Shown: positions 9,047 through 18,441, counted from the stretch's first letter. The stretch is 64,000 bases of DNA from Roseburia sp. (GCA_026168605.1 JAPFDX010000012.1:62001-126000); one strand, 5' to 3'. Notes: a model not told the origin generated them from the letters alone. Numbers and translations are program-made.

Positions 9047-11360
9047 TCTCGGACACCTCACTTTCTTCCAGTCCCAATTCCTTCGCCGACAACTGCGACT
9101 TCGCGATCTCGCGGTAGGTCTCACAGCCGCGCAGCAGCTCCTCGTGCGTGCCTTTTCCAACGATCGCCCCATCGTTTAACACCAGAATCTGATCCGCGTG
9201 GAGGATCGTGCTGATGCGCTGTGCGACGATGATCACCGTCTTATCCGAGACCTTCTCTGCCAGTGCCTTGCGCAGCGCCGCATCCGTCTTTAAGTCAAGC
9301 GCGGAAAAGCTGTCGTCGAAAATATAGATCTGCGGATTTTTCGCGATCGCACGCGCAATCGCCAGACGCTGCTTCTGTCCGCCGGACACATTGCTTCCGC
9401 CCTGTGCGATCGGACTTTCGTATTTTTCTTCCTTCTCTTCAATGAAATCAGACGCCTGCGCGATCGCTGCCGCCTCCTTCAGCTCATCCTCCGTCGCCGT
9501 CTCCCTGCCAAAGCGCAGATTCGACGCGATCGTACCGGAAAACAGCACGCCCTTCTGCGGCACAAAACCGATCTCCTCGCGCAGATCGTGCATTGCGATC
9601 TCACGGATGTCCTTTCCGTCGAGAGTGATGCTTCCACCCGTCACATCATAGAGACGTGGGATCAGATTCACAAGCGTGGACTTACCGCATCCGGTGCTTC
9701 CGATGATCGCGGTCGTCTTACCCGGCTCTGCCACAAAATCAATATCGGTGAGCGCATCCTCCTCCGCTCCCGGATAACGGAAATTCACATGGGAAAACGC
9801 AACCACACCCTGATGCTCCGTCACTGCAAGCGGCTGCTCCTGATCGTTGATGGATGTCTCCGTGCGGAGCACCTCGTCGATACGGTCCGCTGCAACCGCC
9901 GCACGCGGCAGCATGATCGACATCATGGTCAGCATCAGAAATGACATGACAATCTGCATCGCATAGGTGATAAACGCCGTCATCGCGCCGACCTGCATCG
10001 TTCCGGCGTCGATCTTGTGCGCGCCAAACCACACGATACCCACAGAGAGCAGATTCATGATCATCATCATACCCGGCATCATAAATGTCATGACGCGGTT
10101 GGTAAAGAGCATTGTTTTTGTCAGGTCGCGGTTTGCCTCGTCAAACCGCTCCTCCTCTTTCTTCTCCCTTCCAAATGCGCGGATGACGGAAAGTCCCGTC
10201 AGAATTTCACGCGCCACCAGATTGATGCGGTCTACGAGCTTTTGCATCAGCTTAAAGCGCGGCATTGTGATCGCCATCAAAACAGCGACATAGCCTAAGA
10301 TCACAAGGACTGCCAGCACGATGATCCAGCTCATGCCCGCTCCCGTCTGGATGACCCGGATGATACTTCCGATGCCGAGGATCGGCGCGTACGCAACCAT
10401 GCGGATCAACATTGCAGACACCATCTGTACCTGCTGGATGTCGTTCGTGCTTCTCGTGATCAGGGACGCTGTGGAGAAACGGTCCATCTCCGCATTGGAA
10501 AAGCTCACCACTTTCGTAAAGACCCTTCCCCTTAAATCACGCCCGATACCGGCGCCGATCTTCGAGCCGAAATAGCCGACAAAGATTGTCGCAACACCCA
10601 TCAAAAGAGCGATGCCGACCATCTTAAGACCCTCGCTCCACAGATACCCGGTCTGTATCTGCTCCATATCCAGCCCTGCCTGTTCATTGCACTTTACGGC
10701 ATAGGCGACGCCCATCGACTTCACCATAGAACTTCCCATGGTATCCACGGTTTCCTGGAGTTCCTCACGCAGCGCGAGAAGCTGCTCCTGACCGATCGCT
10801 CCCGCATTTACCATCCGGGCAAAAATATCACGCATATCCACATAGGTCACCGTCCGGGTATTGCCATCGGCGTCCTGCACTTCCTTCTCAAAGCTGTTTA
10901 ACTCCACGCGCATCATCGCCCCGATCTGCTCCAGACTCATGGACGCGAGCACGCTCTCATCCGTTCCGGTCATCTGCGCAACGCTGCTGCGGAACACCTC
11001 CTCGTCCACCGCCGTCATCTGGTAATTGACAAGCAGCGCAATGGCAAGTTTTTCGTCCGCGGCATCAAGTTCCTCCTCGTTCGTCACCGTGCGGACATAG
11101 ACGTCGTCTTCCTTCCGGTAGCTCTCCTCCCAGAAAGAGATCTCATCCTCTGTCATAAAAAGCTTTGCCGCCTCGAACTCCCGCGCTGTCACAGCCTCCG
11201 GCAGCACGTGCTCCACACCGCTGTTTAAAATGCCGACGTCAATGATGTCCGACGTATATGCCGGCAACGACAGATCGCACCACGCCTGCACAAACAGGAA
11301 CAGAAGCACGACAAGTAACGATTTCCAGTACGGAATCATATTTTTAAAAATTCTTCCCAT
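9039..11360 (-). CDS. ABC exporter half-transporter, degenerate-site subunit with large extracytoplasmic insert (YheI/BmrC-like)
   Basis: ATG at 11360 (MGRIFKNMIPYW) gives 773 residues. An upstream in-frame ATG at 11396 would overlap the marR gene by 29 nt. Between helix 1 (~11-32) and helix 2 (~225-245) lies a mainly acidic soluble insert of about 180 residues, presumably outside the membrane. Walker A is GSTGCGKST and the signature is VSGGQKQRL. Walker B ends IYIFDDSFSALD, where Asp replaces the catalytic Glu. That is the hallmark of the non-hydrolysing site in heterodimeric exporters. It overlaps its partner gene by 8 nt. Confidence 0.92.
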   Translation of the reverse strand: MGRIFKNMIPYWKSLLVVLLFLFVQAWCDLSLPAYTSDIIDVGILNSGVEHVLPEAVTAREFEAAKLFMTEDEISFWEESYRKEDDVYVRTVTNEEELDAADEKLAIALLVNYQMTAVDEEVFRSSVAQMTGTDESVLASMSLEQIGAMMRVELNSFEKEVQDADGNTRTVTYVDMRDIFARMVNAGAIGQEQLLALREELQETVDTMGSSMVKSMGVAYAVKCNEQAGLDMEQIQTGYLWSEGLKMVGIALLMGVATIFVGYFGSKIGAGIGRDLRGRVFTKVVSFSNAEMDRFSTASLITRSTNDIQQVQMVSAMLIRMVAYAPILGIGSIIRVIQTGAGMSWIIVLAVLVILGYVAVLMAITMPRFKLMQKLVDRINLVAREILTGLSVIRAFGREKKEEERFDEANRDLTKTMLFTNRVMTFMMPGMMMIMNLLSVGIVWFGAHKIDAGTMQVGAMTAFITYAMQIVMSFLMLTMMSIMLPRAAVAADRIDEVLRTETSINDQEQPLAVTEHQGVVAFSHVNFRYPGAEEDALTDIDFVAEPGKTTAIIGSTGCGKSTLVNLIPRLYDVTGGSITLDGKDIREIAMHDLREEIGFVPQKGVLFSGTIASNLRFGRETATEDELKEAAAIAQASDFIEEKEEKYESPIAQGGSNVSGGQKQRLAIARAIAKNPQIYIFDDSFSALDLKTDAALRKALAEKVSDKTVIIVAQRISTILHADQILVLNDGAIVGKGTHEELLRGCETYREIAKSQLSAKELGLEESEVSENE

Positions 11361-11367
11361 GAATCCT

Positions 11368-11826
11368 CTACACCTTTCTGTTCTTTCTAGTCTCAATCTC
11401 TTCCACCGCCACCTGATACAATTCGTTCAGGTATGCCACCAGACGGCTTAAGTCCTCTTTATTCATCCGCGAGAGCACCGCCTGCGCAAAATCTCCCATC
11501 GCACGCTCAATCTCTGCGGACGTCTTTTTCCCGTACTCCGACAGCGTCACATAGGTATTCCTTCTGTCCGCCCGGTTCACGGTGCGCTCGATCATCCCGC
11601 GCTCCTCCAGGCTCTTTAATGTGCGCGACACCGCAGACGGCTGCGTGTGCAGACGCTCGGCAAGCTCGGAGACCGTCAGAATATCCTCCGCTTTTTCCTT
11701 ATTAAAATGCTGGATCGCCATCAGCGTCATACCATCCGCCTTGGTCATATCCGGAAACAGATCGCCGATGCGGATCTTACGGATATGGTCCATCGCATCA
11801 AAAAACTGCCCGTATAGTTCCTCCAC
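11368..11826 (-). CDS. MarR-family transcriptional regulator
   Basis: This 152-residue winged-helix protein has a recognition region TVSELAERLHTQPSAVSRTLKSLEERG (~48-74) and the MarR wing RADRRNTYVTLSEYGKK (~81-97). It starts with GTG at 11826 after GAGGTGG. It is first in the operon marR, exporter subunit 1, exporter subunit 2 and possibly the MBL lipoprotein, ending 7 nt before the exporter. MarR proteins in this position usually repress their own operon and release DNA on binding a small ligand. Two matching palindromes lie just upstream. Confidence 0.92.
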   Translation of the reverse strand: MEELYGQFFDAMDHIRKIRIGDLFPDMTKADGMTLMAIQHFNKEKAEDILTVSELAERLHTQPSAVSRTLKSLEERGMIERTVNRADRRNTYVTLSEYGKKTSAEIERAMGDFAQAVLSRMNKEDLSRLVAYLNELYQVAVEEIETRKNRKV

Positions 11827-11840
11827 TTTTTCACCACCTC

Positions 11841-11885
11841 GTTAATATTTAACATTGTTATGTTTTTGTGTTGTTAGATATTAAC
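11841..11885. promoter_or_regulatory. Pair of 13-bp MarR-type operator palindromes
   Basis: GTTAATATTTAAC (11841-11853) and GTTAGATATTAAC (11873-11885) both fit GTTAnnnnnTAAC. They are mutual inverted repeats with one mismatch in 13. Their centres are 32 bp apart, about three helical turns, so two dimers would sit on one face. They lie 15-59 bp before the marR GTG start, covering the expected promoter. Autoregulation by the adjacent MarR is inferred. Confidence 0.65.
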
Positions 11886-11920
11886 ACGGGGAGACCGCCA
11901 TCGTCAAGCAGTCTCCCCGT
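11886..11920 (-). terminator. Hairpin after aroD
   Basis: A perfect 10-bp stem (ACGGGGAGAC at 11886-11895 with its complement at 11911-11920) has a 15-nt loop, 20 nt beyond the aroD stop. The tract after it is only moderately T-rich, so termination efficiency is uncertain. It also separates aroD from the marR operators. Confidence 0.6.
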
Positions 11921-11939
11921 ATTTATAATTATTTTAGAT

Positions 11940-12704
11940 TTATTCCTCACAGCTCTCATGGATCGCATCGAGGATCCCGAGCAGACGGTTCATCTCGTAC
12001 TGTCCCGGCGCACTCGCCTTTTTATGCGCGCCGAAGGTCATGCATGAGCCGAACGTCTCTCCGCAAAGCCTGCTGATGCTCCCAAGCTTCCCCATCGACA
12101 TTGTGATGACCGGGACGTCCGGGTGCTCCTCCCGAAAGCGCGCGGTCACCTCCAGCAGCGCAAGCACATCGCCCGCGCTCTGCGGCATCACGGCGAGCTT
12201 TACAATGTCCGCTCCCCCGGCATACATCTGCGCGAGAAGCGTGTACATGACCCCCGCCTCCGGCGTCTGGGCGAAATCGTGGTGCGAAGTGACGACATGG
12301 ACGCCGCCCTCCCGCAGCTTTTTGATCTTGCGCACCGGATGCTCCTCCTCGAAATATTCCAGATCGATCAGATCCACGCAGCCGGACTCTATCGCGAGCT
12401 CCTGCAGATCCTCCAGCGTCTCCGCGTCCACGGAAATCCCCCCGCCCTGCGCCTTACTCCGAAAGGTATAGAGAAACAGTTTGTCCCCAAGCACCGGCGC
12501 CACAGCCTCCAAAACCGCTCTCACCGCGTTGCAGTCGCACACCCCCGCAAACGCGTCCAGCCGCCACTCGATGACATCCGCCCCACTCTGACTCAAGTAA
12601 GTGATCTCCGCAATCACCGCGTCGCGCTCGCGCTCCATCACCGGAACACACAATAACGGCCGCCCCTGCCCGATCGTTTTTCCCTTGATCCTCAATTCTC
12701 TCAT
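11940..12704 (-). CDS. aroD: 3-dehydroquinate dehydratase, type I
   Basis: Starting at ATG 12704 (MRELRIKGKTIG), which has GGGAGGG 9 nt upstream, the protein is 254 residues. It dehydrates 3-dehydroquinate to 3-dehydroshikimate in the shikimate pathway, in the cytoplasm, through a Schiff-base Lys. Family motifs are in order: DVIEWRLDAF near residue 45, the catalytic His in VVTSHHDF near 130, the Schiff-base Lys in VKLAVMP near 155 and the substrate-binding Arg in GSISRLCGETFGS. It diverges from DAHP synthase, the first enzyme of the same pathway. Confidence 0.95.
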   Translation of the reverse strand: MRELRIKGKTIGQGRPLLCVPVMERERDAVIAEITYLSQSGADVIEWRLDAFAGVCDCNAVRAVLEAVAPVLGDKLFLYTFRSKAQGGGISVDAETLEDLQELAIESGCVDLIDLEYFEEEHPVRKIKKLREGGVHVVTSHHDFAQTPEAGVMYTLLAQMYAGGADIVKLAVMPQSAGDVLALLEVTARFREEHPDVPVITMSMGKLGSISRLCGETFGSCMTFGAHKKASAPGQYEMNRLLGILDAIHESCEE

Positions 12705-12727
12705 GCTGCTTGTCCCTCCCCTTCCAT

Positions 12728-12756
12728 TTGACATCCGTTTCAGAATCATATAAGAT
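12728..12756 (+). promoter_or_regulatory. Sigma-A promoter of DAHP synthase
   Basis: TTGACA (12728-12733) and TAAGAT (12751-12756) are separated by exactly 17 bp and lie 45 bp before the ATG at 12801. This is a near-consensus housekeeping promoter. Confidence 0.7.
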
Positions 12757-12800
12757 AAATTTTAATCTTTTCTTATTCTATGTGCAAGGAGGAATCTCAC

Positions 12801-13829
12801 ATGAGTTTTACATTTTTAAACCGTCTGCCGTCACCGGAAGACATCAAACGGGACTTTCCGCTCTCCCGCGCGCTGCAGGAGCGCAAAATAGAGCGCGACG
12901 CCGCCATCCGCGCAGTCATCACCGGGGCAGACGACCGTTTTCTCGTCATCATCGGACCGTGCTCGGCAGACAATGAGGACTCGGTCTGCGACTATGTCAG
13001 CCGCCTGACCGCCGTCCAGGAAAAAGTGGCGGACAAACTGATCATTATCCCCCGCATCTACACGAACAAGCCGCGCACCACGGGGGAGGGCTACAAGGGC
13101 ATCGCCTCCCAGCCTGACCCGGAAAAAGCGCCGGACATGGTGGAGGGTCTGATCGCCATGCGAAAGATGCACATCCGCGCGATCGAGGAGAGCGGTCTGA
13201 CCTGCGCCGACGAGATGCTCTATCCGGAAAACTGGGGCTACGTCGAGGATCTGCTCTCCTACGTCGCCATCGGCGCGCGCTCCGTCGAAGACCAGCAGCA
13301 CCGCCTGACGGTCAGCGGATTTGACGTTGCCTCCGGCATGAAAAATCCGACGAGCGGCGACTTTGCCGTCATGCTCAACTCCGTCTACGCCGCACAGCAC
13401 CCGCATCACTTTGTCTACCGCGGCTATGAGGTCGAGACGACCGGAAACCCGCTCACGCACGTTGTCCTTCGCGGCGCTGTCAGCAAGCACGGCAACAGCA
13501 CCCAGAACTACCACTACGAGGATCTGATCCGTCTCTGCGAGATGTATGAAAAGATGGAACTGTTAAACCCGGCTGCCATCGTCGACGTCAACCACTCCAA
13601 CTCCGGCAAGAAGTTTAAGGAACAGATCCGTATCGTCGGGGAAGTGATGCACAACCGCCAGGCGTCCCCGGACATCCACCGTATGGTCAAGGGCGTCATG
13701 ATCGAAAGCTACATCGAGGAGGGCTGCCAGAAGATCGGCGACCACATCTATGGCAAGTCCATCACAGACCCGTGTCTTGGCTGGGAGGATTCCGAGAAGC
13801 TGATCTATACGATCGCCGATATGTGCTGA
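12801..13829 (+). CDS. aroF: 3-deoxy-7-phosphoheptulonate synthase, class I (AroG/AroF type)
   Basis: The protein is 342 residues from ATG 12801, preceded by AAGGAGG; an in-frame ATG 21 nt earlier lacks a ribosome site. It condenses phosphoenolpyruvate with erythrose 4-phosphate, the entry step of aromatic synthesis. Class I features are VIIGPCSADNEDS near residue 50, the phosphoenolpyruvate loop NKPRTTGEGYKG near 90, GARSVEDQQHR near 160 and DVNHSNSGK near 260. It has no obvious added regulatory domain. It diverges from aroD. Confidence 0.94.
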   Translation: MSFTFLNRLPSPEDIKRDFPLSRALQERKIERDAAIRAVITGADDRFLVIIGPCSADNEDSVCDYVSRLTAVQEKVADKLIIIPRIYTNKPRTTGEGYKGIASQPDPEKAPDMVEGLIAMRKMHIRAIEESGLTCADEMLYPENWGYVEDLLSYVAIGARSVEDQQHRLTVSGFDVASGMKNPTSGDFAVMLNSVYAAQHPHHFVYRGYEVETTGNPLTHVVLRGAVSKHGNSTQNYHYEDLIRLCEMYEKMELLNPAAIVDVNHSNSGKKFKEQIRIVGEVMHNRQASPDIHRMVKGVMIESYIEEGCQKIGDHIYGKSITDPCLGWEDSEKLIYTIADMC

Positions 13830-13861
13830 TGTAATCTGCTACAGTGTGATCCTATGAAATC

Positions 13862-14701
13862 CTATCCGATCTGCGCATACCTTGGCGCCATCACAAGCTC
13901 CGGATCTTCGGGCAGCTCCTGCACTGCATCTCCCTCCATTCCACCGCTCACCATATGCGCGGCAAAGGAACGGCGCAGCATATGGGGCGTGATCTCCGCA
14001 CAGATTCCCGCTTTCTTTCCGTATGCCTTGATCAGCTTCCAGAATCCCTGACGGCTCATCACGCCGCCGGAGCAGTTCGTAAACAGCCAGTCACCGGAAT
14101 TTTCATTCACAAGCTGTGCCCTCCCCTCCAACAGATACCGCTCAAGCGTCTCCGCGGCGACCGTGCCAAACGGAAGTCTCCGCTCTCCGTGCGAACCGGC
14201 ACAGACCAGACACTGTTCCGCAAGCTTCACATCCGGCAACCGCAGCGATACCAGTTCTGACACGCGGATGCCCGTCGCATACAAAAGCTCCAGCATCGCC
14301 CGGTCACGGAGATCCTTCGGCGTTTTGCCGCCCGGCTGCTCCAAAAGCCTTGTCACCTCCGCAGGGGTCAAGATCACGGGCTGCCGTTTCTCAATCCGGG
14401 GTGCACGCAAACGCTCCGACGGGTCGGATGCGATGCGCTTCTCCTGACCGAGATAATGGTAAAACGCCTTCATCGACGCGATATTTCTCGAGATCGTCGC
14501 CGGCTTTCTGCCCTCTTTTTCCAGATACAGGACATAGGCGTCCAGAACCGGTGCTGTCACCTCCTGCACTCCGGTCACTCCCTGCGTCAGAAGATACTCG
14601 TTCATCTTTTTCAGATCGCGCGCATAAGAGACCTCCGTATTGACAGAGATCTGCTTTTCCTTATGTAAATACTGGATAAAATTCTGTATGTCCTGTGTCA
14701 T
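13862..14701 (-). CDS. XerD-like tyrosine recombinase lacking catalytic residues
   Basis: From ATG 14701 (MTQDIQNFIQYL) the protein is 279 residues; an in-frame ATG at 14758 would add 19 residues but has no ribosome site. The SAM-like N-terminal domain and the first catalytic Arg (ATGIRVSEL) are normal, and the HMLRRSFAAH box keeps His and Arg. The beta-hairpin Lys of GKG is missing (CAGSHGERRLPF). The LGH motif reads LPED, so the last catalytic His is Asp. A Tyr remains in APRYAQIG. It follows spoIIM, matching the Bacillus nudF-spoIIM-xerD neighbourhood. It may bind DNA without recombining it. Confidence 0.85.
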   Translation of the reverse strand: MTQDIQNFIQYLHKEKQISVNTEVSYARDLKKMNEYLLTQGVTGVQEVTAPVLDAYVLYLEKEGRKPATISRNIASMKAFYHYLGQEKRIASDPSERLRAPRIEKRQPVILTPAEVTRLLEQPGGKTPKDLRDRAMLELLYATGIRVSELVSLRLPDVKLAEQCLVCAGSHGERRLPFGTVAAETLERYLLEGRAQLVNENSGDWLFTNCSGGVMSRQGFWKLIKAYGKKAGICAEITPHMLRRSFAAHMVSGGMEGDAVQELPEDPELVMAPRYAQIG

Positions 14702-14798
14702 GTCTTCCCTGCTCCGGCTTATTCTCTCGTACATTTCCTCTAAAACAGAGTGCTCCATTCATTATAATCACAACCAATTAGAAAAGCAATTACATTTT

Positions 14799-15362
14799 TC
14801 AAAATAATTGAACGACAAACCCGAGCAAAACGGGATTTACATAGGCTTCCATCAAGATCCCCAGGATCATGCCAAAGACCAGCACTGCCCCCCGCATCAA
14901 GTGATCCGGCATCCGCTGTGAAGCAACGCCCCTGTAAAACTCTCCCACCGACTGATATCCACGCTCCCTGACGCAGTTTGCATAATAAAACAGTACCGCA
15001 AAATAAAACAGCCACTGTGGAAGAAGTGCACAGATACAGATCACAATCCCCTTAATCCCCAGATTCACCACCGACACCGCGAGCAGAAAACCGCAGGACG
15101 CCGCAGCCACACTTTTCACCAGAATGGAAAAAAGCTTTTCGGGCATGACCCGCCCAAGCAAAAAGATGGTAAACGCCGCCCTGCCTCTCTCTGCAAAGAT
15201 ATGGCAAAGCAGACGGTTACCATCCACTGCGTGATACGAATACTGCGACAAAAAATATTCATTCAGGACTCCGTATGTTGTGAGAAGATCTTTTCCAAAA
15301 AGATTCGTCAATATACATCCTGCCAGAAAAGCCAATAAAATTGTCCACTGTTCTTTTTCCAT
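14799..15362 (-). CDS. spoIIM: Stage II sporulation protein M
   Basis: This 187-residue integral membrane protein has about five hydrophobic segments and the family pattern AFLAGCILTNLFG near the start, with GYQSVGEFYRGV late in the chain. SpoIIM acts with SpoIID and SpoIIP in peptidoglycan remodelling during engulfment and anchors that complex in the membrane. It lies between a NUDIX gene and a xerD-like gene, as in Bacillus. The ATG follows GGGAG. Confidence 0.88.
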   Translation of the reverse strand: MEKEQWTILLAFLAGCILTNLFGKDLLTTYGVLNEYFLSQYSYHAVDGNRLLCHIFAERGRAAFTIFLLGRVMPEKLFSILVKSVAAASCGFLLAVSVVNLGIKGIVICICALLPQWLFYFAVLFYYANCVRERGYQSVGEFYRGVASQRMPDHLMRGAVLVFGMILGILMEAYVNPVLLGFVVQLF

Positions 15363-15406
15363 GCGGCGCTCCCAGACTGACTTCTCTTTTATCTTATGCC
15401 CGTATC

Positions 15407-15952
15407 TTATTTCTCATTCAAAAGATTTTTATAGGCGAGAAGCGCCGCCACCGTCTTGGCATCCTGGATCTTCCCCTGATAGATCAGATCACAGAGTTCG
15501 TCGATCTCATACGCCTCCACATCGATAAACTCCCCCTCGTCCAGATGCTGTGTGCCCGGCACAAGATTTTTCGCGAGGTACACGTCGATAAACTCGTCGC
15601 AGAATGCGACCGTCGTCTTTAAAGAGATCAGAAAGGACAGATCGCTGCTCTTATAGCCGGTCTCCTCCTCAAGTTCCCGCGCTGCGCACACACGCGTGTC
15701 CTCGGTCACACTGTCCCTCGAACCCGCAGGGATCTCGAGCGTCATCCGCTCGATCGCATTGCGGTACTGCCGCACCATCAGCACCTTTCCGTCGTCGCGC
15801 ACCGGAACGACCGCAGCCGCCCCTTTTCTGTGGGAAATAAAATCCCACTCCTCTGTTTTCCCGTCGGGCAGCTCCATCGTGTCTGTATAAATGTCAAGAA
15901 TCGCGCCGCTGCGGATCAGTTCTCTTTTGATCCTCTTTACCTGATGATCCAT
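15407..15952 (-). CDS. nudF: NUDIX hydrolase, ADP-ribose pyrophosphatase type
   Basis: The protein is 181 residues. The Nudix box is complete at ~75-97 (Gly, then RELEEETGY: GX5EX7REUXEEXGU). The upstream AAAVVPVRDDGKVLMVRQYR pattern and the following EFIDVEAYEIDEL are typical of ADP-ribose pyrophosphatases. It would hydrolyse ADP-ribose to AMP and ribose 5-phosphate. It is first in the nudF, spoIIM, xerD-like string on the minus strand. The exact substrate is inferred from the family. Confidence 0.88.
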   Translation of the reverse strand: MDHQVKRIKRELIRSGAILDIYTDTMELPDGKTEEWDFISHRKGAAAVVPVRDDGKVLMVRQYRNAIERMTLEIPAGSRDSVTEDTRVCAARELEEETGYKSSDLSFLISLKTTVAFCDEFIDVYLAKNLVPGTQHLDEGEFIDVEAYEIDELCDLIYQGKIQDAKTVAALLAYKNLLNEK

Positions 15953-16016
15953 ATGCCATCCCCCTCCACATTTTCTCTATCTTATCACCTTTTCGCCAGA
16001 TTTTCCAGAAAAAGAA

Positions 16017-16043
16017 AACCGCTGTATCTTTCCATACAACGGT
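16017..16043 (-). terminator. Rho-independent terminator of rny
   Basis: A 10-bp stem with one mismatch (ACCGTTGTAT with ATACAGCGGT on the minus strand) and a 6-nt loop is followed by TTTTCTTTTTC. It sits 29 nt past the rny stop codon. Confidence 0.75.
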
Positions 16044-16071
16044 CATCTTCTCTCTTAAAATTGTCTGAAAC

Positions 16072-17616
16072 TTATTTCGCGTAGTCCGTAACTCTGGACT
16101 CTCGAATTACATTTACCTTGATCTGTCCCGGATACTCCATCTCCGATTCAATCTTCTTGGAAATATCGCGCGCCATCAATACCATATCGGCATCGCTGAC
16201 CTGCTCCGGAACGACCATAACACGAATCTCTCTGCCTGCCTGAATAGCAAAGGACTTGTCTACACCCTTAAATCCGTTTGAAATATCCTCTAACTGTCTT
16301 AATCTGTTGGAATATGTCTCTAATGTCTCTCTTCTTGCACCCGGTCTTGCCGCACTGATCGTATCAGCAGCCTGTACAATGCAGGCGATCAATGATTCCG
16401 GTTCCACATCGCCGTGATGTGACTCCACCGCATTGATGACGATCGCTGATTCCTTGTACTTTCTGCACAAGTCAACGCCGAGCTGGATATGCGATCCTTC
16501 CATATCATGATCGACGGATTTACCGATGTCATGCAGTAAGCCTGCTCTCTTTGCAGTGCGGACATCGACGCCGATCTCAGCCGCCAGCAGTCCCGAAAGA
16601 TGCGCAACCTCGATCGAGTGCTTCAATGTGTTCTGTCCGTAGCTTGTACGGAACTTCATTCTGCCGAGCAGACGCACGAGTTCCGGATGGATTCCGTGTA
16701 CGCCAACCTCCAGGGTTGCCGCCTCACCTTCCTCGCGTATCATCGTCTCGACCTCTTTCTGTGCCTTTTCCACCATCTCTTCGATCCTGGCCGGGTGAAT
16801 ACGCCCGTCCACGATCAACTTCTCCAGAGCAATGCGTGCAACTTCACGTCTGATCGGGTCAAATCCTGACAAGATCACTGCTTCCGGAGTGTCGTCAATG
16901 ATCAGATCCACTCCTGTCAGCGTCTCTAAGGTACGGATATTGCGTCCCTCACGTCCGATGATCCTGCCCTTCATCTCGTCATTCGGAAGCTGTACCACGG
17001 AAATCGTCGTCTCTGCCACATGGTCTGCCGCACATTTCTGAATGGCTGTCACCACGTACTCTTTCGCCTTCTTGTCCGCTTCTTCCTTCGCTCTGTGTTC
17101 CATTTCTTTGATCAATTTTGCAGTGTCAAGTTTTACATCTTCTTCAACGGTTTTTAAGAGATATTCCTTTGCCTGTTCGGAGGTTAAGCCGGAGATTCTT
17201 TCCAGTTCCTGTAATCGCTCTTCATTGAGCCTTGCGATCTGCGCTTTCTGTTTGTTGATCTCTTCCTCTTTTGCCGCAAAACCAGCCTCACGCTTCTCAA
17301 TCGCCTCCAGCTTTCTGTCCAGATTCTCTTCCTTCTGGACGATGCGTCGTTCGCTGCGCCCAATCTCGGCCCGGCGTTCTTTCGCTTCGCGGTCCAGTTC
17401 GTTCTTCACACGAATGGATTCCTCTTTCGCCTCAAGCATTGCCTCGCGTTTCTTGGTCTCCGCAGTCTTTACCGCCTCATCAATAATCTCTCGTGCCTTC
17501 TCATCCGCATTTCCAATCTTAGCTTCTGTCACTTTCTTATGGTAAGCGGTTGTGATGAAGTATACCACGATGGCTGTAATGACCAGAGTCAGACCAACAG
17601 CAATCACTGTATCCAC
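16072..17616 (-). CDS. rny: Ribonuclease Y
   Basis: This is the 514-residue membrane-anchored endoribonuclease that starts bulk mRNA decay in Firmicutes. The N-terminal helix (~4-23) is followed by a long, highly charged coiled coil (~30-200). A KH RNA-binding domain comes next ([16 protein letters not shown] near 218-233), then an HD domain with [10 protein letters not shown] and GLLHDIGK near 340-370. The start is GTG at 17616 with GGGAGG 7 nt upstream. The length is normal. It is downstream of recA-recX but separated by ~190 bp containing a hairpin. Confidence 0.97.
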   Translation of the reverse strand: MDTVIAVGLTLVITAIVVYFITTAYHKKVTEAKIGNADEKAREIIDEAVKTAETKKREAMLEAKEESIRVKNELDREAKERRAEIGRSERRIVQKEENLDRKLEAIEKREAGFAAKEEEINKQKAQIARLNEERLQELERISGLTSEQAKEYLLKTVEEDVKLDTAKLIKEMEHRAKEEADKKAKEYVVTAIQKCAADHVAETTISVVQLPNDEMKGRIIGREGRNIRTLETLTGVDLIIDDTPEAVILSGFDPIRREVARIALEKLIVDGRIHPARIEEMVEKAQKEVETMIREEGEAATLEVGVHGIHPELVRLLGRMKFRTSYGQNTLKHSIEVAHLSGLLAAEIGVDVRTAKRAGLLHDIGKSVDHDMEGSHIQLGVDLCRKYKESAIVINAVESHHGDVEPESLIACIVQAADTISAARPGARRETLETYSNRLRQLEDISNGFKGVDKSFAIQAGREIRVMVVPEQVSDADMVLMARDISKKIESEMEYPGQIKVNVIRESRVTDYAK

Positions 17617-17736
17617 AGGAGCACCTCCCTTATTAAATTTTCATTGTACATATAACATAAAAACTTATCGTTGTCTGTCATAAATTACAATATATAAATT
17701 TTATTCTATTTTCAGAATTATGTCAAGTAAATTACT

Positions 17737-17790
17737 GTACAATATGCATAATATTGCATTGGGGGCTTGGGGCAATACAACATATTGTAC
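17737..17790 (-). terminator. Inverted repeat between recX and rny
   Basis: GTACAATATG at 17737-17746 is matched by its exact reverse complement at 17781-17790. A weaker inner pairing of ATTGC with GCAAT lies inside the 34-nt loop. It lies just past the recX stop on the minus strand. There is no clear T-tract, so it may be a terminator or an operator; low confidence. Confidence 0.35.
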
Positions 17791-17805
17791 AAATAAGGGC
17801 TGCCG

Positions 17806-18441
17806 CTAACCGCATAGCTGCCGCATCACGGCAAGGATATCTCCGCTTTTATAGCCTCTGCGCATCAGAAACTGGTAGATGCGCTGCTGTTCCCTCCGGT
17901 CTGCACTCCCGCCGTCATAGTGACGTTTCTCAAGGAGCGCCCGGATCTTCTCCCGCTCATCCGATACAAATTCTTCTTCCAGCGCCTGTTCGATCAGATC
18001 GCGAGGGACACCCTTGCGCATCAGATCCATCCCAAGGCGCTGCCTGCTCTTCCGCTGCTGCTGGCATCGCACATAGTTCTTCGCATATTTCAGATCATCG
18101 ATATAGTGGTACTTCTTGACATAGGCGACCGCTTCCCCGACACAACACTCCGGATATCCGCTGCTCAGCAGCTTCTCATAAAGCTGCTGCTCGGTCCGGT
18201 CCATACGCTCTAAGAGAAACAGCGCGCGCTTCTTCACCCGGATACCGAGGATCTCAGTCAGAAGCTTCCGGTAAAGTTCCGCGGGTACATACGTGCCCTC
18301 ACGCAGGAGCAGCGCACGCTCCTCCCCCGTGAGCTTTCCAAGCTCACTGCGGTAAAGCTCCATCTCCACGTCGTCCTCAAACCGGATACACACGCGCCCC
18401 TTCTCCCGGGGCGCCACTCCGGTCACCTGTATCTCCTGCAT
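17806..18441 (-). CDS. recX: Recombination regulator RecX
   Basis: The 211-residue protein is made of three-helix repeats typical of RecX (RMDRTEQQLYEKLLSSGYPECCVGEAVAYVKKYHYIDDLKYAKNYV in the middle). It binds inside the RecA filament groove and modulates its activity. Its ATG overlaps the recA stop by one base (TGATG), so expression is coupled to recA and the SOS response. An extra N-terminal ~60 residues precede the repeats, as in many clostridial forms. Confidence 0.92.
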   Translation of the reverse strand: MQEIQVTGVAPREKGRVCIRFEDDVEMELYRSELGKLTGEERALLLREGTYVPAELYRKLLTEILGIRVKKRALFLLERMDRTEQQLYEKLLSSGYPECCVGEAVAYVKKYHYIDDLKYAKNYVRCQQQRKSRQRLGMDLMRKGVPRDLIEQALEEEFVSDEREKIRALLEKRHYDGGSADRREQQRIYQFLMRRGYKSGDILAVMRQLCG

